Shown: positions 10,516 through 23,640, numbered from the stretch's first letter. The stretch: 64,000 nucleotides of DNA from Diphasiastrum complanatum (GCA_029204225.1 CM055096.1:31806305-31870304), one strand, 5' to 3'. The notes: generated from the sequence alone by a model not told the origin. Translations and numbers: made by a program.

Positions 10516-10576
10516 AATGGGCAGAAAGCGGCTGATGCACGGAGGGACAGTGACAGGAAACCAGAATCAGTTTTGA

Positions 10577-11147
10577 CTAAACCTAATGCATTTCTTTTTA
10601 TTAGAGCTTTAACTTAATTAGTTCTTGGATTGATCACATAAAGGATCAACGAAGGATGCAAAAAATAAGGGGAAAGAGATCACAGATACTGAACACACAT
10701 AACTGTAAAAGTTTTGAGATAGCTCCAAAGTGAGTTTACATATTAGCAGTAGCTAGTCATATTACTCGTGAGAGAGAACATCTCTCTTGCACCAACACGC
10801 TAATCTGGAGAAACAGACAGTGCTCAAGAAAATATTGTAAATTCAGTTCTGACAATAGAAGCAATTTCTGCAATGCTTTGTTCTGTAATGTGTATGATCT
10901 GCAATATTGAAATGCATGCTAGTAGTAGATAACTTTTTGCTATTTTTTTACTCAGCATTATCTGCTGTCTACAAGTTTAATTTTACAAAAGACCGCTAGA
11001 GACGATCTGGGGCTTGGAAGAGAATTAGACCGTAGTCGGTAGCAGTAGCTATCTCTGTCAAGTCGGCTCTATTCGAACTTCATCTTCGGTTCAACCCGAG
11101 ATCCCAACTTCCCATCAGTGATATCAATGGGTGGTTGATCTCGAACA
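10577..11147 (+). other. probable 5' LTR region, start unresolved
   Basis: Lies directly upstream of a copia PBS, and its right end (CGAACA) is one base from that PBS, so at least the right part should be an LTR. I could not place the left boundary, and no second copy is evident in the window. Confidence 0.35.
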
Positions 11148-11148
11148 G

Positions 11149-11160
11149 TGGTATCAAAGC
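11149..11160 (+). other. copia PBS
   Basis: TGGTATCAAAGC, one mismatch from the tRNA-Met type PBS, upstream of a degraded copia gag. Confidence 0.7.
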
Positions 11161-11202
11161 GATCCTTCAGCTCTATCAGAGCCTTGTCTGATTCCTTCAA
11201 GC

Positions 11203-12015
11203 TATGGCATCCATTAGCAGCATTCAATCAAATATCTACATGATCTTTGACTCCTCAGGATCAAACGTTTTAGCATGGAAGGTGAAGAATTCTCTCATAC
11301 TGAAAGGAGAAGGTCTATGGCCTTGGGTTGATGGCACATAAGATATGACCACAACGACTGGCAAACAGCTATGGGAATGGAGAGAAAGAAATGACAAGGC
11401 AGTAATTGTCCTATCTTTCTCCATCAAAGATAGCTTGATGCTTGATCTAGCCACTCTCTCCAATGCGAGAGAAATGTGGGATACTTTGCTGACCAGATTT
11501 CAAATGAAATCACGAAGCCAAATTATGCTTCTTGAAGATCAACTGACCAATCTGAAATGGGATGGTAAAGACCTCACCTCCTTCATCAGAAGAATGACGG
11601 ACCTGTTCCTTTCACTACACAACTCCGGAATAGAGAATGCAGTCTCAGCAGAAAAGTAGCTCACATGCCTGCTGCGAGCTCTACCAAGATTGTTTCAGAC
11701 GACCTGAACATTGCTTGCTAAAGATCCATAGATGACCCTTGAAAAGGCTTTAATCTAGATCAGAGAGGAGGTGGAAGCCCGTGAACACCTTGATGACAAG
11801 GATAGCTCTGATCAAGATCTCTACAACAACAAAGAGAAGCAAAAGAAGAATTTCAAGTCTAAGAGGGAGTCAGACCAAAGACAAGATCGAAAACAACAGT
11901 CAGAGGAAGCCAAAGAAGGCAAATGGAAGAGCAGAATAAACTGAGATAGCAAAATGGTGAGAAGAAGACCTGCATGAGATGCACACGAGAAGGCCACACT
12001 GTTGAAAGGTGATGG
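11203..12015 (+). pseudogene. degraded copia gag
   Basis: ATG at 11203 (MASISSIQSNIYM) leads into VLAWKVKNSLILKGEGLW, a stop at 11339, then EMWDTLLTRFQMKSRSQIML and LTSFIRRMTDLFLSLH of the UBN2 gag core. Several stops follow, the one at 11657 probably from CAG. A Lys/Glu-rich linker then ends in a zinc knuckle (CMRCTREGHTVER, about 11971-12012) in a different frame, whose last Cys codon has become TGA. No protease or pol follows, so the element is truncated near 12,050. Confidence 0.82.
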
Positions 12016-12050
12016 TTCAATTTTATCTCCTCTACTCTCCTAAATCCCAT

Positions 12051-13060
12051 TTTAATCTGCCTCTATTCATGCTGCATTTTTACTCATGTTGTCGCACAGT
12101 CTGCATATTTACATGCAAAATAAGACAAACGAATAAAACACAACTGTCTGTAGAATACAAGTAAATTCTCACAGGCGATGAAAAGGCAAAATCTTCACCA
12201 ACGTTCATCTCAGCAAAAGCTGACGTCACAGTCTTTCACGCTCACCCCATGCAACTGTGCTAACAGGCTTGACAACAACAACAGCCACCCACGATCTCCT
12301 ACAGACAGCACATCCACTTTGTACTTTCTTCATCTACACACCTGTAACATTGTGTATATATATTGAATACCACTTGCGTATTCAGATTGATGAGAAAGAA
12401 CAAGAGAACAAGTGTGTGTAAATATAGCATCAGAAGCTTATCAGAGATAGATGAAGTAGATGCCTTGTGCATTGATTCTTTATTTGTCAATAATAGGTTC
12501 ATTCCTCTTACAGATTGAATTACCTTTGTAGAGCACGCGGTTTCGTCCACTATTGTCTTGTGTCCTACTACATTATTGACATGTATATTTGTTATACTTA
12601 ATCTGATAATAGCTCTTTGTTCTGCGTTCAGATTTGTGTCAACGTTGCTATGTTTATTCTTCATTCCGTCTTTCTTGTTGCTCAAGCTGATAATCTATTT
12701 TAGCGAGTTATTATTAGTCTAATGATGCACTTACTCTTTAAAGTTTGAAAAAAAAAAGTAATGGAATGACTATAATAAGGTTATACTACTAGATATAAGT
12801 GGACTATGTTAGCATTAAATGTTCTAGCATTGTCAATGGGTTTTGGTTATAAGAGGCTTGAGTGGCATGGATTTGTCCAGATTGCATATCATAATTTTTA
12901 GACTTTCATGAGTGTTGGAGGGTGCAAGCTACGCACAAGGCGGCCGCCTCCGTGAAGGCACAGATCACTCTTAGTAGTATGTAGTAAGGAAGTGTCGTTA
13001 GACAAAATAAATGCATCATCTATGTATAGAGCTATGTGAACTGAATTGACACCTATGTAT
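12051..13060. other. no gene seen
   Basis: About 1 kb without recognisable coding. The word CGCACAGTCTGCAT near 12,095 also occurs near 10,115, hinting at an undefined shared repeat. An open stretch on the minus strand (12,299-12,685) has no domain I recognise. Confidence 0.4.
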
Positions 13061-13074
13061 TTGGAATAAACATT

Positions 13075-13584
13075 TTAGTCAGCTAAATTGTTTGCAAAAC
13101 CTAATTGAATGAGATAGGCATTGATTCTTTCGAACCAAGCCCTTGCAGCTTGTTTCAAGCCATAGATTGCTTTGTACAGCTTGCACACTTTGTGCTCTTG
13201 GCCTTTGACTTCAAATCCTTTGGGCTGGAAGGTGTACGGCTTCTCTTTGACATAGCCATTGAGGAAGGCTGTTTTGACATCCATTTGATGCATTTCGAGG
13301 TCTCCCGCGGCTGCTAATGCAATGAGAGTCCTGATTGACTGCATTTTGACAACAAGACTGAAAATTTTTTGATAATCTACTTCTTGGACTTGAGTGAATC
13401 TTTTAGCCACCAGTTGCGCTTTCCAGTTTGCTATGGAACCATCAGAGTTGATCTTCTTCTTAAAGATCCACTTGGTGTCGATGACTCTCATGTGAGTGGG
13501 GAAGTCGACCAGTGTCCAGGTCTGGTTCATCAAAAGTGATTGTACTCGCTTTCCATTGCTTTCTTCGAGCATTAGGTTGACCAT
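13075..13584 (-). pseudogene. copia-3 reverse transcriptase fragment
   Basis: Minus-strand RVT_2 N-terminal half: TWTLVDFPTHMRVIDTKWIF, INSDGSIANWKAQLVAKRF, MDVKTAFLNGYVKE and AIYGLKQAARAWF. It ends after LIQLGFANN with a stop, before the YVDD palm motif, so the active site is absent. Substitutions at conserved positions (KARLVAKGF to KAQLVAKRF) show decay. Confidence 0.88.
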
Positions 13585-13699
13585 ATTGGAATGGTGTTTC
13601 TTCTTGAATTTCTCCAGATTTACTCGAGCTAGTTTGATATGGTCTTTTGACTGGCAGTTGTCAGCTGCTCGGCTTTTGTAGCTTTAGTTGCAGGTTATG

Positions 13700-14560
13700 T
13701 AGAAGAAACATCACGAGTGGAAGATTCTATGTTGTGTAGAATTGGATGAAATGACACAACATCATTTGTCAATGTTGTTTAAAGTCATAGAATGTATCTT
13801 CTTTGAAGATTACATCCCTAGAAACAAATGCTACTTTGGTGGATGGATCATAAACTCTATAAGCTTTATGTTCATCATGATAGCCAAGGAAAATACATTT
13901 ATTTGACCTCTAGTCCAGTTTCTTTCTAAGTTGTTTAGGAACATGAACAAAACATTTACAACCAAAGATATTTAGATGGCTGACACTAGGCTTGTGTCCA
14001 TGCCATACTTGATAAGGAGTTCTATACATAACAGGCTATGGCAGTAGCTTCTGCCCATAACTTCAAAGGTAAGTGTGTTTGATGTAGCATAGATCTGGCT
14101 GAGTTAAGTAGCGTTCGATTCTTCCTTTCTGCAATTCCATTCTGCTAAGGAGAGTAGGAAGTTGTAAATTGTCTTCGAATGCCTTGTTCGGCCAGATAGT
14201 CGGACATCTCATTGGAGATGTATTCACCACCACCATCAGTTCGCGATGCTTTCACCTTTCTAGATATTTGGGTTTCAGCCATGGCCTTGAATTTCTTGAG
14301 CATTCAAAGGCTTCATATTTTTGCTATGCTTTATGAACATGACTGTTGACCACCTAGAATAATTATCTATGAAAGTAAAGTGCATCTCCTAAGGATGGAG
14401 TTGGCATTGGACCGCAAAGATCACTATGTACAAGATCTAATACGTGTTTTGTCTTGATGAAATGTGTTCTAGGAATCTAGAATGGTTGCCATAAATGCAA
14501 GATTCACAGAATAATGATTTCCTATCTAATGAAAGAGGGAAATTCAATCCATCAACTAAA
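13700..14560 (-). pseudogene. copia-3 integrase remnant
   Basis: Minus-strand conceptual reading shows RTDGGGEYISNEMSDYL (second catalytic Asp) near 14,250 and SP-stop-QNGIAERKNRTL (catalytic Glu) near 14,130; the stop replaces a Gln codon. Further left, pieces of the integrase tail can be traced through frameshifts. It joins the protease part at 14,564-15,029 to the RT at 13,075-13,584. Confidence 0.75.
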
Positions 14561-14563
14561 TTA

Positions 14564-15029
14564 TTACAATGCATAAGAAAGAGATCTTGTATTAGCATGT
14601 CCAAATCGATCATGCCACAATAAAGCTTGATCGTTTACATTTTCATGAGAAGTAGTAGCTAGTGCAATTGAGTCAGAAAGTGCATATAAGTTTCCAACTT
14701 GAGTGCAAGTAGTCAGAGTAGTACTGTTTAGAAGAAAATGTAATAGCATAGCCCTCATTACTTATCTTTGAAATTGATAACAGATTCTTAGATAGTCGGG
14801 GTACATGAAGGACAGTCGTACCAGAAATGGAAAGAGTATCCTTGAATACAATCTTGACTGTTCCTTTGCCTTTCACGCTAATGGTGCTAGAGTCTCCGAG
14901 GTAGATAAATTGATCTCTGGTGTAAGCTACATATTCAGTAAACCATTCTCTTTGAGGAGTCATGTGTTGGGTAGCACCACTACCGAGATACGAGTTGTCG
15001 TAGTCTGCATAGCTATTGTTGTACGCCAT
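14564..15029 (-). pseudogene. copia-3 protease and pre-integrase
   Basis: Reads MAYNNSYADYDNSYLGSGAT then QHMTPQREWF and DTLSISGTTVLHVPRLSKNL, the copia protease fold. The catalytic Asp is replaced by Gly (LGSGAT instead of LDSGAT). After a frameshift near 14,700 the pre-integrase segment continues (GNLYALSDSI, ALLWHDRFGHAN). Confidence 0.88.
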
Positions 15030-15330
15030 TAACAGTTCTAATGGTTTGTCATCATCAGAGGTGTGCTCCTTAAGTTCTACTGCATTGTTAGAGTTCGGCT
15101 ATTGGTGTTGCTACTTCTTTGTCTCGTTGTAGATCCGGATCCGACAATCCTTGATGTCATGGTTCACCCTCTTACAGTATCTACAAAAGAGTTTCCTTCT
15201 CGATCACTGGTCTTTCTCTGAATCCCTTCTTGAAGAAGATGATCGATGACCTTTTGAAGAGTCAGGTCAGGTTGAGTGGAGATCATTACAACAAAGTGCT
15301 CAAAAGACTTTGGTGACTTTTCTTTTCCAA
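15030..15330 (-). pseudogene. copia-3 gag 3' end with zinc knuckle
   Basis: Minus-strand reading near 15,150-15,195 shows CRYCKRVNHDIKDC, a CCHC knuckle in which the usual Gly before His is Asn, followed by a stop. Upstream gag can only be traced weakly. Confidence 0.6.
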
Positions 15331-15505
15331 TGTACTAACTCGTGTGGCTTTGTGTTGTGGGATGGTGGTAGATAACAATTGAGTGTCCTGAATATGGTAC
15401 TTTGTATTGTAAGATTTTGCACAGCTCTGTTTAAACCTGTTATGCTATAAAACAAAAGGGCTCAAAGTGTTTGGTCTTGACTTGTCAAGAGGGATTATGT
15501 GAAAT

Positions 15506-16291
<786 letters not shown>

Positions 16292-16342
<51 letters not shown>
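16292..16342. repeat. (GA)n microsatellite
   Basis: About 25 GA units followed by a short CA run; it lies on the opposite side of the GC-rich block from the CT tract. Confidence 0.95.
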
Positions 16343-16343
<1 letters not shown>

Positions 16344-16534
16344 GCACACACACACACCAGGTTGGTGTATAGGTTCCCTTACATGATGGCTCTCTCCTTG
16401 ATTGTAGCCTCCTTTGCTTTGGCTCCCTCATTACCCAAGCCTTGTATGTTCAATGCGGTCTTAAAAAATGGTGGAGAATTTTATTTTTGGGACCTCTTTG
16501 TTTACCGCAACTTAGCCTCCAGTCTTATTGATTT

Positions 16535-16730
16535 CATAAATTCTCTCTCGTGGAACTTAGTGAGTTGTTTCCCAAATATGTCTATTTGGATGTCTAAAAT
16601 ATTCAACCCTACTTCCCATTTTTAGCCTCATGAATTCTCTCTCATGGAACTTAGGGAGTTGTTTCCCAAAGGTGAGTCTATTTTGGATGTCTAAAATATT
16701 CAACCCTACTTCCCATTTTTAGCCCAATAA
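16535..16730. repeat. tandem duplication, about 95 bp unit
   Basis: Two diverged copies of a segment containing AATTCTCTCTCRTGGAACTT and ending CTACTTCCCATTTTTAGCC, the first from about 16,537 and the second from about 16,631. Confidence 0.8.
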
Positions 16731-16735
16731 TAATA

Positions 16736-19700
16736 AAAATTTGATGAGCAAGGTGTTGCCTTTAGCCTAACTTTGACACAATTTGACTTGAGCCTACATG
16801 GTTTACTTCCCAATTCTCAAACAATAGTAGGAAACTAATTGTTTTTAGGTTTCTACTTAGCTTATCCAATCTGCTCATCCTTTGACATGTAACATTGTAT
16901 ATGGTAATCTTATGCATCTTTGAACATAGTATTAGTAATACAATCTTCAATATCAGTTGTGTTGTGATTGTCCTAAAATGTGTTGCCCACATGCATAGTA
17001 TGACAATCTTCTCATATAAATTGGCTCTTTTTGTGTTATGCATCTCCTATATACTTCATCATCATATTCTTTTTATATTATCTTTTCAATCATTGTGAAC
17101 GAAGGTGCTTGCATTTTTTATTGCCCTATTTTTTATGTTTTTAGTTCCTTGAAAATAGTTGGTAAAACATAACAAAAATCGAAGGAAAACATAGAATACC
17201 TACTTCACTTGCATCACATAAACCCTCAAACATATCTTGAAATAATGAATGGAGTGGGAGTGAGTGAGTGAGTGAGAGGAAAAACAGAATACAATAGAGT
17301 TGTGGTATTGGGGGGGGGGGGGGGGGGAACCCCAAAACACTTTATTCTTGTAAATGATTGATGAAGACCCAAAATGCAAAGGGTTTTGAATCATAATTAC
17401 AATGAGGATTAGCCCATTATGTGGCTACATCTCACTGGTAAGCTATAAAATCTGTTGATCATGGCATAAGTTATTTGCTATGATGCTCACTATGCTAGCA
17501 ACCATCATCTGAACTTCATACTAATAGTGTGTGGCATTCATAATGGCTTTGCTCGCTTGATGAGTTGGCATGTTGCTTGAATGGAGTGACATTCTCCCCC
17601 TACAAATGGGTACAAGTCCCACAGCATCATCTTTGCTATGGTGTTTGAGATTTCCAAACAGAGATGCAAATTTCGTTTGGCACAAGAATTCAGCATCTAC
17701 TCCAACCATCTCCATTCATTATACATGTGGCAAACTATAAACAAGGACGACTAAATAAATAATTGATTTTGTGCGCATTGACAATGCAACAAAAGTTTTG
17801 GTCACCAGTACAATGGTGCACTTTTAGTGCTACAACCAAGCACTCTTAAGATGTTCAAAGCTAACCAAAAGTTGTACTTTTGGAAAGTGCACCTCAAAGC
17901 TCCATGTTTGTTGAAGCATAAACTTGATACCTGCCTAAAAAGCAGAAGATAGACCTTTTGTGGCCATATGTGGTTCATAGAAAGCAAAAAAGCATGTGAA
18001 ATGAAATCAAAGCCAAAAGCTAAGTAGATGGCTACCTTATTGCACATTGCCTTGAAGGTCTGTGTTCTTGAGAGTACCCTCCTGCAACTTCCAGTGGCAG
18101 TGCAACGTAGCCTAGTCCTAGGATCTGGAAAGGCCAATACTCTGCTGCTCAACGCTTAGATACTCGGAGCATGTTCTGACAGCATGTACTTTTACCTTCA
18201 TTGGGGGGGGGGGTTGTTCTTCACTTTGGAAAATCCAAGTTCATAATTGAACAAACGAAGGATTCCCGTAAGAAAAGTATCACAATTTGTAGCTAGCTGC
18301 CACACAATTTTTAGATTAAAGAGTAAGAAACCGAGAGTCTTCCTAAGCTAATTTGTATTCTAACACAGCATTACTCAAATGGCTTGCTTGATGTGAAAAG
18401 TTGCAATTCACTTGGACCCACCACATTACAGCTAGTAACAACACCTTTGAACCTGTGTCAACGTTAAACCCTCACCAATATTTAATTTGTTATGTAAGCA
18501 TATGTAGAAACACTATCACCATCAAGAAAGCCATTTTTTGAACAAGGTTTCGGTACGTGTTTAAACCTTTAGCTTCATAAAACTTGCACAGTAGTTCATA
18601 TATATTATACAGGTACACATATACAACCAAAAGAGGTGAAAGTACAGGGAGCTTGTTGTTAATCAGAGGACATGTCTCTACCACATCCGAGTCCTTAAGG
18701 AGCTGGAATTTTCCTGTCATGGACTAGAAAACATGATTGACACAATGTCTGCATAGCTCTTTCTTGAACTTGAAACTACTTGGCGTGTGCAAAGCAGAAC
18801 CTTACAGCAGAATGCACCATCTGCTATGAGCACAGAATAAAAAAACAAGGTTTGAAGTAGGGAAGGAAACCCCAGTTCTTCAAAACACCTCTCTACTATC
18901 CAAACAAATGAAATTCTTAACAGTATTCACATAAGATACATCGATGTTCATCTAGGTTAAGAACCTGGAGTTTCTTCAAAACACCTCACTCTACTAACCA
19001 AGCAAATGACATTTTTAAACAGTTCAACGAAAGAGTATTCCCTGCAATCAACTATGAACCACTTCATTGTCAGAATAAAGTAGAAGTTCCTATCAAAAAG
19101 TCACAGCCACCCTCAAGCAGCTAGTCTAATCACCTAAACGTCTTCCAGAAACCTTTATAGAAATACTGGCTTTCATTGTACCCGAGAGGAGCTTCTGATT
19201 ATAGCTATCATGACAATTTTCAATCTAAAACGTTATTGAACAAAACAGATGCAACCCTAAAAAAACATCCACAATCAAACCATTTACTACATCCTGCATA
19301 GCATAGACCGTATACTACATGTCTCACCCCATGCTATAAAGCATACTCCAGTGCCCAAGGAAGCTCTAGGTTCATTCAATGTCATGCCCATGCAATGATA
19401 ACAAGCTTTAAAAACTTCGTATGAAGTTAGACTTTAAATAAAAAAAATTGATTGGAAGACCTGATAACCGTACATGTTCAAAGACGCAAATTAGCAAGTA
19501 CCTAGATATGTAGTTGACATATGAACAATGATCAGAAGCCGACCAATCAATGACAAGAAGCTGTTCTCAGATTGGATACTAGGCAAAGGTATGAGTTCTC
19601 AAATCATGCCCAAACATTGCCCAAAAAACAGAAATTAGCAGAACTACCCACAGAAATTAACAAGACAATTTTAACAGCAATGTGTATACATATGTGGATC

Positions 19701-20800
19701 AAAAGTGCTTTCGTAGTTCAGTACCATCGTCTTTCTAGAAACTAGAGTATTGATAATGTAACGTAATTGCCTGAAAGACTACATCCTGAGCACCATCACA
19801 GACATAATATTTCCTATGCATTGAATATCTCAAACTATATTTTAAAGTAACAACACACATTATTAGGGCTTTTGTTTCTCCAAAAGCGTGGTAACCAAGA
19901 ACCATGTGATAAGTAAGAGCTGTGTTTTTTTCTAATCCCAGAGAATTCACACAGCATATCTTCTGCAGTGCACGAAGAGTATCTTCTTGAAACATCCAGT
20001 GAAGTTCTGATATCATGATCCAAGGTACAGCATTTCAACATAAGGCTTTATCTGTGATGTCCTTCAACTCACGAAATGCCATCAGTTTTACTAAAGGCGA
20101 AACAGGAATCGCAACATTAAGAAAAAACAATCATCATAGCTCAGAGTTGCAACTTCTGTTTATGATCTCCATATAATCTTTTCATGTCAATCATCACCAT
20201 CCAAACTCAGCTCCATGCTCTAATGATGCATTGCAACAAAAGCCATCTTCCATCATGAAATTTAGCTTGCAAACTTTCAAATTCACTTGAGTTATGAGCA
20301 CGTTCAAGCCTTTGATTACGACCAGATTGAGATTCAAGGGTCTTAGTCACCATCCTCCTGATCCTTAGAAGTTGAAGGAAGCACAAGTTTGGTAATGTAC
20401 CCCTAGAACCTCATTGTGATTGTCCTCTGCAAACACAAGCCACCTGTAAGCTCTTACGAAGGATGCTTTGCTTATGAAAGTCATATCAAAGCATTCTAAA
20501 TTCAGGGAACAAACATGTGGATAAAATTTCAATATAAGTTGACCTTTGCCAAGTTCAACCTCCATAAACTTCGTATGTCGAATTCACCAAGTAATAGATG
20601 ACTTGGGATGTACTTGAGAGTTAGCTTGCAACTGATAATTCAGGAGGGCTTTAGCTAGAGTTCAGCACTCATGCACTTCTGCTTGGCAGCTCAAGTTCAA
20701 AGAATCAGTGCAAAATGTGCTACTCAGTAAATTCAGGTTGGCAATTTGCCTGCAGCAATAAACCTTGTCAAAAAGACAACATAAAGCATAGTGCATCAAT
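16736..20800. other. no recognisable gene; possible transcribed flank of SMG7
   Basis: About 4 kb with no transposon protein signature. A G18 run sits at 17,310-17,327. Several minus-strand acceptor-like and donor-like sequences are present (for example CTTACAG/GTGGC near 20,440), so some of it could be spliced 3'-UTR of the minus-strand gene at 26-30.6 kb. That is inference only. Confidence 0.3.
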
Positions 20801-20811
20801 GTTAATAAAAG

Positions 20812-21209
20812 CATCTTGGCAACAGTTTTTCTGGCTAGAAAGATAATTCCTACTGCTACCAGTTCATGTCAACCGTATGTTCATTTTGACAAAAATGACC
20901 AAGAAAAGTTCCATTCATCCTTTGGTAGTCAAGTATTTCCTCCCACAACTCAGCCTATGGCAACTGAAATGTTCTAGCTTAAACCAGCATTCATTTTACA
21001 TAATCTTCAGCATCTTAGCAACAGTTTTTCTGGTTAGAAACAAAATTCCTACTGCTACCAGTTCATGTCAACCGTATGTTCATTTTGACAAAAATGACCA
21101 AGAAAAGTTCCATTCATCCTTCGGTAGTCAAGTATTTCCCCCCAAAATTCAGCCTTTGACAACTGAAATGTTCTACCTTAAACCAGCATTCATTTTACAT
21201 AATCTTCAG
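20812..21209. repeat. 199-bp tandem duplication
   Basis: Two adjacent copies beginning CATCTTRGCAACAGTTTTTC at 20,812 and 21,011, differing at only a few positions. Both contain CCAGTTCATGTCAACCGTAT. Non-coding as far as I can tell. Confidence 0.9.
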
Positions 21210-21235
21210 TCCTGATTAACTTTGTTAGATTGGGG

Positions 21236-21238
<3 letters not shown>

Positions 21239-21302
<64 letters not shown>
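21239..21302. repeat. (GA)n microsatellite
   Basis: About 32 GA units directly after the 199-bp duplication. Confidence 0.95.
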
Positions 21303-21305
<3 letters not shown>

Positions 21306-22113
21306 CACGTAGCATGAGAACTTAAAGATAGAAAGATGGAACCTGCACATAGCCTGAAAACCTACTCAAGAAATTAAACTTCTGACTAAAACCTCCAACA
21401 TTACAAAACTCAATTCCGTTGTGACCAAAGAAGACAGAGAGAAAGTTTTATGCCTCATATCTGGGTAAAAATTCTGGAAAGCACCCACAACCCTTGAGGC
21501 AATTATTGAAACTTTAAGATATCAGCCCTTTCAAATCTCTTTAAGTTGAACAAACTTGTTAATTGATGCTCCTTTTCGTATCTTTAGCAACCACTTGAAT
21601 GTTTACTGGTCTTAAACATTATAATTGACGGTATTACCAGCAACTGCATTTGCAAGTTTGCAAACACCAGCAGTCGAGTTTGCAGGTAACTATGATGTGA
21701 ACATCTAAGATCCCTACACAAAAGGCAACACCGCGAATCTAGGGATTTACAAATGTTTTTGCTCAAACAACCGATTAGGTAGAAATTTTTTTAAGGAATC
21801 ACTAGATTGCAGGATGAAGTACCTGACAGCTTTGTGTGGTAGTTAGATTATATGGTAGTTCCGTATAATTTTTTTAAGGTTTTTTGCAATGGCACAGCTA
21901 TATAGACATGCATGAGAAGATTGATATAATGCTCTTGGTTATTTTCTATTATGACTATGTAAGCGAATTTTATAAAATAATCAGGGGCCTCGTAATGCCC
22001 TTACGGATATAAAAATCAACAGCGCCTCATTTCCTTGAAGTGCGCCAAACATGTTGAATTTACAAGAAAGTGTCTAGAAAATGTTATATATATATATATA
22101 GAGAGAGAGAGAG
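21303..22113. other. no recognisable feature
   Basis: AT-rich, ending in a TA run and a short GA run just before the hAT-like element. CAGGGGCCTCGTAATGCCC near 21,983 looks like a hAT terminus, but I found no partner for it. Confidence 0.35.
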
Positions 22114-22124
22114 AATAGATAGAC

Positions 22125-22206
22125 AAGATCCGCGGTACCAGGATCCGCGGATCCCGGTACCGCGGATCCAGTGTGGTACCGCGGATCCATACTGATCCGC
22201 GGTACC
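22125..22206. repeat. palindromic word cluster, GGTACCGCGGATCC
   Basis: Within about 80 bp the word GGTACCGCGGATCC or its complement occurs about five times in both orientations, separated by short spacers such as AGTGT and ATACT. A TA run and GA run precede it, and an AT-rich stretch then CCTAATCCCCCCCCTCGC follow. It sits at the 5' end of the hAT coding region, where hAT elements carry subterminal transposase-binding repeats; that role is inferred. Confidence 0.8.
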
Positions 22207-22539
22207 ACAATATATATTATTTTTTAATATATAATATTTTTTAACATTTAATATACTAATATTTTCTTTTTTAACCTAATCCCCCCCCTCGCTTCATCTC
22301 TCTCCATGCCCGTCGCCCTACTGTCCGCGCCCTCCCTGCTGTCCGCGCCCTCTCTGTTGTATGCCCATCGCCCTACTGTCCGCGCCCTCCCGACTGTCTT
22401 CGCATTGCACTGATCGCATCCTCCCCTGCTATTGCTATTTCGGCCTTTATTGTGGTTTTTTCAAGCCTTCCGACTCCTATCGCACCCACAGAGATCTCTG
22501 CCTTCTTTCCGTAGTCCTTTCTACAGAGATGGTGCATTC

Positions 22540-22760
22540 CAACCTTGCCGATCTGTGGGACGAGGTGGCATTGTCAGGCGGGTTCCCGACAAGTCTAACA
22601 AGTCCGATGCAAGGATAGTGCGCTGTCGATATTGCTGACCGAGTTCGTTGCCACCCTCACTCGCCTTAAAGGCCACCTACTTAGCGCACGCGCGAGAGAT
22701 GGTGGCACACTGAATGCTGCCCCCTGTGCCAACATGTCCGTTCCCGTCAGGCAGCGATAC
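22540..22760 (+). pseudogene. hAT BED-type zinc finger remnant
   Basis: Pieces in three frames: LADLWDEVALSGGF, then SDARIVRCRYC (CxxC), then TEFVATLTRLKGHLLSAR with the His of the finger, and NAAPCANMSVPVRQRYL, which matches the usual end of a BED domain. BED fingers bind the transposon DNA. Frame breaks fall inside the domain. Confidence 0.75.
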
Positions 22761-23384
22761 TTACGGGCCACGTCTTGTGGCGGGGGAGAACACCATTTCG
22801 GAGGGTGTTCTTCGATTTTGCACCGCTCCTTACGTGGTTGACCCCGAGTTGCTGCCTGCTCGGGTGGCACGCACGAGGAGAGAGAGTGCATCCTCATCCA
22901 GTCCCTTTGCCCCTCGTCCCTCTCAGACAGTTCCGCCTCACGCACCCCCATCTGCACCCATTCCGGTGGATCCTGTCCCACCGAGTCCGCCAGTTGCCAC
23001 TGTGGTTCCACCACCACCTACTGTTCTCGCACTCCCCCAGTTTACGACTTTCTCATGGACTCTCCGCCTCCCGAGCAGGAGCAGGCCTCCGATGCCAGTG
23101 ACGAGGCCTTCCAGGATGTTGAGGAGATCCCTTCCTCCCTCCCTTAACATCCGGATGACCTCCCTACCCAGCAGTTTTCGTGACGATGTTTCTCAGATCC
23201 ATCGACACCTCCAGGGAGGCAGTCACAGGCAAGTACATGTTCTCACACATTTGAGCTGCCATTGAGGAGGTGGGACCACAACACGTTGTACAGGTATATA
23301 TATTATACTTATTACTATAATGTTAAATGGTAATTTGTAAATGTTAATGTTGAATGTTCATTGTTCAATGGCGATTGATTAACA

Positions 23385-23640
23385 ATGGATTATGGTTCAC
23401 TTGAATTCGGAATTCCAAAGTCATGCACATTGCGTTGTATGGTTGTGCAGGTGGTCACAGACAATACGTCAAACTGCGTCTCCATGGGTAGGCTCGTTAA
23501 TGAGACCTACCCCCACATCTTTTGGACACCTTGTGTTGCACACTGCCTGGACTTATTGGTCAAGGATGTGGCCAAGATTTCATGGATTGCGGAGGTGGTA
23601 CTACCGCACGGTCCTTGGTGAGATTCGTCACCAAGAGGCC
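23385..23640 (+). pseudogene. hAT DUF659-like transposase segment
   Basis: Reads [40 protein letters not shown] and [15 protein letters not shown], a pattern of plant BED-DUF659 hAT proteins with the VTDN motif and the AHCLDL helix. In another frame from about 23,620 it continues [20 protein letters not shown]. The ATG at 23,385 is probably not an original start. Confidence 0.82.

Noticed and set aside
10211..10576. 121-codon ORF
   Set aside because: Consists of the repeated hairpin words; internal repetition explains openness.
12931..12960. AAGGCGGCCGCCTCCG as a regulatory or cloning-derived site
   Set aside because: An isolated GC-rich palindrome with an eight-base restriction site; no other vector-like sequence around it.
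18130..20700. Possible tRNA or small RNA genes
   Set aside because: No A/B box pairs or cloverleaf arms that I could support by eye.
21983..22003. CAGGGGCCTCGTAATGCCC as left terminus of the hAT
   Set aside because: No inverted partner or 8-bp duplication found on the right side; the word cluster at 22,114 fits the related MITE better.
22595..23265. 140- and 183-codon ORFs on opposite strands over the hAT 5' part
   Set aside because: Pro/Ser-rich reading of GC-rich linker; the real BED pieces are in other frames.
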